DNA from: JASLQO01 sp002327525
GTDB lineage: Bacteria; Pseudomonadota; Gammaproteobacteria; Pseudomonadales; Azotimanducaceae
Direction of reading: 5' to 3'
DNA length: 64,000 nt
Assembly (NCBI GenBank): GCA_030744435.1
Contig: JASLQO010000025.1
Location: forward strand, 1-64,000
The position numbers were made by a program, and so were the translations under genes. This document shows positions 60,069 to 64,000 of the stretch, piece after piece (position 1 is the stretch's first letter; each line of letters starts with the position of its first letter). Under the pieces are notes generated by a model. It searched no databases and was not told where the DNA came from. It worked only from the letters and a program-made list of their open reading frames with translations.

Positions 60069-60809
60069 GTGAGGTTGCGTGGCAAGACCGCCGTGATCAC
60101 CGGAGGCGCCTCCGGATTCGGCGCCGGAATAGCTGCGAAGTTCGCAGCAGAAGGGGCGAGTGTGTGGATCGCAGACATCAACGAGGCCCTCGCTGCCGAG
60201 GTGTCCGCTGAAATCGGGGGGCGATTCAGCGTCACGGACGTGTCGGATGACGAATCGGTAGGCGTACTCATCGAAGCCGTGTACGCCGATCTGAGCCGCA
60301 TTGACATATTTGTCAACAACGCCGGCATCGGGCATCTCCCCGAAGCGCTCGATGCGCTCAGCGAGGCCGAATTCGACCGGCTGTTTGCGGTCAACGCGAA
60401 GTCCGTATTTCTCACCAGCCGCCACGTCGTGCCGAGAATGCGTGCCGATGGGGGCGGCACCATTCTCAACATTGCGTCCACAGCCGGTGTGAGCCCGAGA
60501 CCCAACCTCACCTGGTACAACGCAAGCAAGGGGTGGATGATCACCGCGACCCGGTCTATGGCTGTGGAGCTGGCACCGAGCCGTATTCGGGTTAACGCGC
60601 TCAATCCCGTTGCCGGTGAGACACCCCTGCTCTCCACCTTCATGGGCGAGGACACACCGCAGGCGCGCCAGCGTTTCCTGGCCACGATCCCGCTCGGACG
60701 TTTCTCCACGCCAGAAGATCTCGGCAACGCCGCTTGCTTCCTTTGCTCGGACGAGGCGAGCATGATCACCGGCGTGTGCCTGGAGGTGGACGGTGGTCGC
60801 TGTATCTGA
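60069..60809 (+). CDS. Short-chain dehydrogenase/reductase (SDR)
   Basis: GTG 60069 follows the M20 stop directly. The 246-residue classical SDR has TGGASGFGAG at 11-20 (the usual GIG is GFG), NNAGIGH, the catalytic Ser in LNIASTAGVS and YNASK with catalytic Tyr and Lys. The Asp in WIADINEA favours NAD(H). It is in one operon with the M20 gene. Confidence 0.92.
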   Translation: MRLRGKTAVITGGASGFGAGIAAKFAAEGASVWIADINEALAAEVSAEIGGRFSVTDVSDDESVGVLIEAVYADLSRIDIFVNNAGIGHLPEALDALSEAEFDRLFAVNAKSVFLTSRHVVPRMRADGGGTILNIASTAGVSPRPNLTWYNASKGWMITATRSMAVELAPSRIRVNALNPVAGETPLLSTFMGEDTPQARQRFLATIPLGRFSTPEDLGNAACFLCSDEASMITGVCLEVDGGRCI

Positions 60810-61083
60810 GTCCTACACAATCCAGAATTACCTGATGCAGACACCGCCGGACAACGAAGCGATTCGCCGGCAGGCGCACGAACAGTTCGAGTTTCTGAAA
60901 TACGTGGTGGCGCAGGAAGGTTACACCACGGGCCTGCGTCAACAGCGCGGTCTCATGACCGGCGCCATGCCACACGTCATGTTCGGGCGCAACGAAGGTG
61001 GCGGCCAGCACTTTCACTCGTGGGCCGATAAGATCATCGAAACCGAAGACCAGGAGCTGCCCGCGCTCTTCGTCAACAACTGA
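60793..61083 (+). pseudogene. C-terminal tail of a Rieske aromatic-ring-hydroxylating dioxygenase large subunit
   Basis: A 96-codon frame opens at GTG inside the end of the SDR gene. Its sequence (SYTIQNYLMQTPPDNEAIRR, then EFLKYVVAQEGYTTGLRQQR and MFGRNEGGGQHFHSW) matches the last part of RHO alpha subunits, where the enzyme ends after the FGRNE-x-x-x-Q-x-F-H-x-W motif. The Rieske domain and iron-binding core are missing. It may be expressed as a small protein because GGAGGTG precedes the GTG, but it cannot be an oxygenase. Confidence 0.55.
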
Positions 61084-61103
61084 AGCCCAGAGGGAGGCAG
61101 AAC

Positions 61104-61679
61104 TTGAGTGTTGAAGACCGCCAGCGCTGGAACCAGCGCTACGCACAGGGTGCGTTCGCCGACCGCACATGGCCCAGCGTACTGCTGGCGGACTGGGTGG
61201 AGCGTATTCCGGTGGGGCGGGCACTGGACATCGCCTGCGGCGCCGGCCGCAATTCGATGTATCTGGCACGACGCGGCTTCGACGTCACGGGTATCGACAT
61301 CTCCCGCGTCGGCCTCGAACATGCACGACGCTCGGCGAAGGATGCCAACCTGGACATCGACTGGGTGGAAGCCGATCTCGAATCGGGCGCGCTGCCCGTG
61401 GACGGACCTTTCGATCTCATTGTGCTGTTCCGATACGTCAATCTCGAGCTCGTCTCGCGCCTGCCGCCATTACTTGCTCCGGGTGGCTGGTTGATCGTGG
61501 AAGAGCACCTGTTGGCTGTCGATGCCGAAAACGGACCCAGCAACCCGGCCTTTCGCGTGGCACCCGGTGCGCTACGCGCGGCGGTCGGCGATCTTCACAT
61601 CGAAACTGAGCAGGAAGGATTCGTCAACGATCCCGACGGACGCAAGTTCCCTGTAGCCCGCATCGTAGGACATCGCTGA
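61104..61679 (+). CDS. Class I SAM-dependent methyltransferase
   Basis: Initiation is at TTG 61104, six bases after GGGAGG. The 191-residue protein has the SAM-binding motif ALDIACGAGRNSMYLARRGF (40-59), TGIDIS with the ribose Asp, WVEADLESG and a final YVNLELVSRLPPLLAPGGWL strand. It is of the TehB/thiopurine-type small methyltransferases. It may form the last gene of the M20/SDR transcript. Confidence 0.88.
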   Translation: MSVEDRQRWNQRYAQGAFADRTWPSVLLADWVERIPVGRALDIACGAGRNSMYLARRGFDVTGIDISRVGLEHARRSAKDANLDIDWVEADLESGALPVDGPFDLIVLFRYVNLELVSRLPPLLAPGGWLIVEEHLLAVDAENGPSNPAFRVAPGALRAAVGDLHIETEQEGFVNDPDGRKFPVARIVGHR

Positions 61680-61712
61680 GCTAGCCCTAATGTAGCAATC
61701 CTGCGCGGCACA

Positions 61713-62312
61713 CTATGACGAAGGCGGAAACCGGAGCAGGATGATCCGCACGATGGCATCGACCTTGCTCCCTGGTTCGATCCGGTCAGCGTCGCTGATG
61801 GGTTGGACAGCCCAACCGTGCCACGCACCCTTGCCCTGGCGGACATCGAACAGGTCGATGGAACGCATACCGCGTGCCGTGTTCCGTACATCGCGCTGAT
61901 CCTAGCGCAGACCACCCCAGACCCAACCGCTGCGTACATCACCGAGCTGGTTCGGATAGCTGTTCTCGCGCACCCCCGAGCTCAGGCCGAGTGCGAAGCC
62001 GATGGCAAAATCCGCGACATCGCGATGCACTTCGAAACGGCAGCCCTGCTGTTCGAGCTGCTTGCCCGCCACGCGCATCAGACGCTCGGTGAACTGCCGG
62101 TTTACCGGCGCCATCGCGCCCACCAGCAACGGACTCTCGGAGACGAATATGAAGTTCTGATAACCCCGGAAGTCGTGGTTTTCATCGTAATCGACAGTTA
62201 CTGGTGGTCCGGATACGCAGCCATACGAGAACATCACCAGCGCATACACAACCAACCTGGCCGGTACGATCCGCAACTGTTGCGTCGAGCCGGAGTCGAG
62301 ACGTCTGCACAT
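61713..62312 (-). pseudogene. DUF4136-family lipoprotein split by an in-frame TAG
   Basis: From ATG 62312 the frame encodes a signal peptide with a lipobox-like SYGC, then VTVDYDENHDFRGYQNFIFV and LEQQGCRFEVHRDVADFAIG, and meets TAG at 61904-61902. The same frame then continues DQRDVRNTARGMRSIDLFDV, then GAWHGWAVQPISDADRIEPG and IVRIILLRFPPSS, the normal DUF4136 C terminus, to TAG 61715-61713. No frameshift is present, so a single CAG-to-TAG change could explain the split. Confidence 0.75.
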
Positions 62313-62413
62313 GATTCATCCACCCACCATGACCCACCGCCAGTTTGCCCACTTCCGGTGGCATACACCCATGGCGCGGGTCCCGCCTGAGTCCAAACAG
62401 TCATTTTTTTTTG

Positions 62414-62860
62414 CTAGACCCGGTGCCTATACCCCGCCGCATAGCGTTTGGCGAACTCGGCCGGCATGCGCGCCGGGCGGCCGCTCGCGAGGTTGACGCA
62501 CACGTAGTCTATGTGGGCACGGATCAGCGTGACGCCGTTAGCGGCATTGACGATCTGAAACTGGCGTGTGGCGCGCAGCCGTGCGTCCGCGTCCACCAGC
62601 CAGTTGGCCACCAGCAAATGATCGCCCTCGTAGGCAGAGGCGAGCATCTGCACGCGCATGCCGCGCACCGCCATGCCTCGTTGCATCTCAACGCACACCG
62701 ACTCCGGCAGATCCACCGCCGCCGAGTGCGCCCACGCACAGTTGGTGAGCCACTGGATGTAATGGACGTTACTGACGTGACCGAAACCGTCTATGTGCTC
62801 GGCCGTTACCGTCAACTCGATACAGAACGGATCCGGAAGGTCCCAGACGTCAGCCCTCAT
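62414..62860 (-). CDS. Acyl-CoA thioesterase, 4HBT/YbgC-like
   Basis: The 148-residue single hotdog protein has HIDGFGHVSNVHYIQWLTNC with the catalytic-type Asp of 4-hydroxybenzoyl-CoA thioesterases (the D-x-F/Y-x-H-x-N-N/H pattern), and a C-terminal IRAHIDYVCVNLASGRPARM strand. Its ATG overlaps the stop of the upstream SDR by four bases (62857-62860). The substrate is an acyl-CoA of unknown length. Confidence 0.87.
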   Translation of the reverse strand: MRADVWDLPDPFCIELTVTAEHIDGFGHVSNVHYIQWLTNCAWAHSAAVDLPESVCVEMQRGMAVRGMRVQMLASAYEGDHLLVANWLVDADARLRATRQFQIVNAANGVTLIRAHIDYVCVNLASGRPARMPAEFAKRYAAGYRHRV

Positions 62861-63843
62861 GAGGATGGCTGGTTACCGGCACCGACACCCTGAAAGTGCC
62901 CGCGCGACTGTACCTTCGTCAGAAACTCCGGTTCGTACGCGGCTTCAGGTTCCTCGCATACGATCTCATCGATCACACCGGCATCTTCACCGACCAGTAT
63001 TCGCCAGCGTTCGTTCTTCACGCCATCCAGAATGATGTCGGCCGCCTGTGCGGCGGAAGTAGGGGCATTGTCTCTGAAATCGATCTGACGCTGGTGGACG
63101 GCCCGCCGGATCTGATCGTCCGTTTCATTGCCGACTGGTACGCCCATGGCCACCCACTGGTTGCGTACCTCGGCAACTTCTTCCGCGCTCATCTCCAGAG
63201 GACTCACCGATCCGAGTATCTTGCCGGAGTTGATGGCGATGGACGTACCGATGTGCCCCGGCATCACCACCGCACATCTGACGTGCGGCGCGTTCACCCG
63301 CAGATCGTTGATTAGTGCCTCGGTGAATCCCTTCACGGCGAACTTCGCCGCCGAATAGGACGTGTGCGGGATACCGGGGCCCAGTGAGGCCCAGAAGCCG
63401 TTGACACTGCTGGTATTGACGACGTAGCCCTCTTGCGAGGCTACCAGCAGCGGCATGAAGACCCGGCAACCATAGTAGACACCATACCAGCATACTCCGA
63501 AGGTGCGCTCCCACTGATCGCGATCGCCTTCGACGAACGACCCGCCTCCGCCGATTCCAGCGTTGTTGAGCAGCAGGTTGATATGGTCGGTGTCGAATCC
63601 TGCTACCACCGCGTCCCGGAAGGCTTCCATGTCCGCCTCCACACCAACGTCCGCTCGCACCGTCAGCACCTGGGCGTCTGGCACCGCTTCCAGTGCCAGC
63701 CGGCGGGTCTCGGCCATGTTCTCTTCCGAGACATCACAGGTGGCCACCCGACAGCCGAGCGTCGTGAGCTTCACTACCAGCTCACGGCCCATTCCCGTAC
63801 CGCCACCGGTCACCACCGCAATTCTGCCGTCGAATTCCCTCAT
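62857..63843 (-). CDS. Short-chain dehydrogenase/reductase (SDR) with extended C terminus
   Basis: The start at 63843 (MREFDGRIAV) is preferred over a longer frame to 63963. The 328-residue SDR has TGGGTGMG at 11-18, NNAGIGGGGS, the catalytic Ser in VNTSSVNGFW and YSAAK with catalytic Tyr and Lys. The Asp in TCDVSEE favours NADP or NAD depending on the neighbour. About 80 extra C-terminal residues follow the core. It is coupled to the thioesterase gene and divergent from a gene at 63962. Confidence 0.9.
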   Translation of the reverse strand: MREFDGRIAVVTGGGTGMGRELVVKLTTLGCRVATCDVSEENMAETRRLALEAVPDAQVLTVRADVGVEADMEAFRDAVVAGFDTDHINLLLNNAGIGGGGSFVEGDRDQWERTFGVCWYGVYYGCRVFMPLLVASQEGYVVNTSSVNGFWASLGPGIPHTSYSAAKFAVKGFTEALINDLRVNAPHVRCAVVMPGHIGTSIAINSGKILGSVSPLEMSAEEVAEVRNQWVAMGVPVGNETDDQIRRAVHQRQIDFRDNAPTSAAQAADIILDGVKNERWRILVGEDAGVIDEIVCEEPEAAYEPEFLTKVQSRGHFQGVGAGNQPSS

Positions 63844-63961
63844 CCGTCTTTCCCGCATACTGTTGAAAAACAAGCACCGAATTATGCTTGATGCTCCCCA
63901 GAGGTGCGACTCGCGGGATATGATCGGGCTCACACAGTAAACGATTCGAGGGACACACATC

Positions 63962-64000
63962 ATGAGTGAGCGTTACCGGAACTACGAACGCCTGAAATTC
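63962..64000 (+). CDS. Start of a plus-strand gene cut by the window end (possibly enoyl-CoA hydratase)
   Basis: ATG 63962 opens SERYRNYERLKF to the end of the window with no stop. The pattern Y-x-x-L-K-F near the N terminus is common in enoyl-CoA hydratase/isomerase proteins, but 13 residues are too few for a firm call. It is divergent from the SDR gene. Confidence 0.3.
   Translation, partial: MSERYRNYERLKF

Overview
The window reads as a chromosomal segment of an uncultured or little-studied, GC-rich gammaproteobacterium. Support for this comes from a FabB very close to the E. coli enzyme, malate synthase G (GlcB), a VC_2705-type acetate symporter with its DUF4212 partner, a PlsC with the KHQS..E variant motif, a LexA box of the CTGT-N8-ACAG type and an exact FNR/Anr box. 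No rRNA, tRNA or CRISPR array was seen. Most of the content is lipid, acyl-CoA and small-molecule catabolism: five short-chain dehydrogenases, two AMP-forming CoA ligases, an acyl-CoA dehydrogenase, MaoC and thioesterase hotdog proteins, a CoA-transferase, a desaturase and several flavin or iron oxidoreductases.

Layout. 1-2390: the right end of an IS3-type element, an array of short direct repeats, then a three-gene minus-strand operon of two diiron ferritin-like proteins and a zinc-ribbon protein behind a class II FNR-type promoter. 3110-5721: DUF4212 and Na+/solute symporter with a MaoC protein. 6360-11123: glcB, then GST, a TonB-C protein and two ABM-domain proteins. 11226-13479: a four-gene overlapping chain (NUDIX, DUF6404, GNAT, luciferase-like). 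13907-20765: a broken TetR gene, an AcoX/NAD-kinase-like gene, MATE, TauD and a CoA ligase. 20274-23860: aldo/keto reductase, larC, SDR and CinA. 24096-27463: SDR, an HpaB-family flavoprotein, then a LexA-boxed small gene and an alpha/beta hydrolase. 27518-34341: MFS, gluconate-dehydrogenase-type subunit 3, GMC oxidoreductase, ThuA, VOC, SDR and MaoC, which looks like a sugar or glycoside oxidation locus. 34421-40278: CoA-transferase, YkvI-like membrane protein and a very large amidohydrolase. 41017-45523: the third diiron protein, nitronate monooxygenase, fabB and plsC. 45531-51119: ProA-like dehydrogenase, CoA ligase, thiolase remnant, nitroreductase and acyl-CoA dehydrogenase. 51358-55004: ThDP enzyme, zinc alcohol dehydrogenase and SDR. 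55201-57023: divergent desaturase and PaaX-family regulator. 57029-64000: thioesterase, cyclophilin, M20 peptidase, SDR, methyltransferase, thioesterase and SDR.

Two things stand out. First, regulation can be read from the DNA at three places: an exact FNR/Anr box placed 32 bp from a -10 element ahead of the diiron operon, a near-consensus LexA box over a probable leaderless start, and an inverted repeat between the desaturase and its divergent PaaX-type regulator. Second, at least eleven decayed genes (plus one gene frameshifted at its 5' end) sit among intact operons: an ABC permease, a universal stress protein, a ThuA chimera, TetR, SRPBCC, NhaC, a thiolase, a Rieske oxygenase tail, a DUF4136 lipoprotein and two unidentified genes. 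This points to ongoing gene loss in accessory catabolism. All function calls are from reading the translated sequence; no database search was possible.
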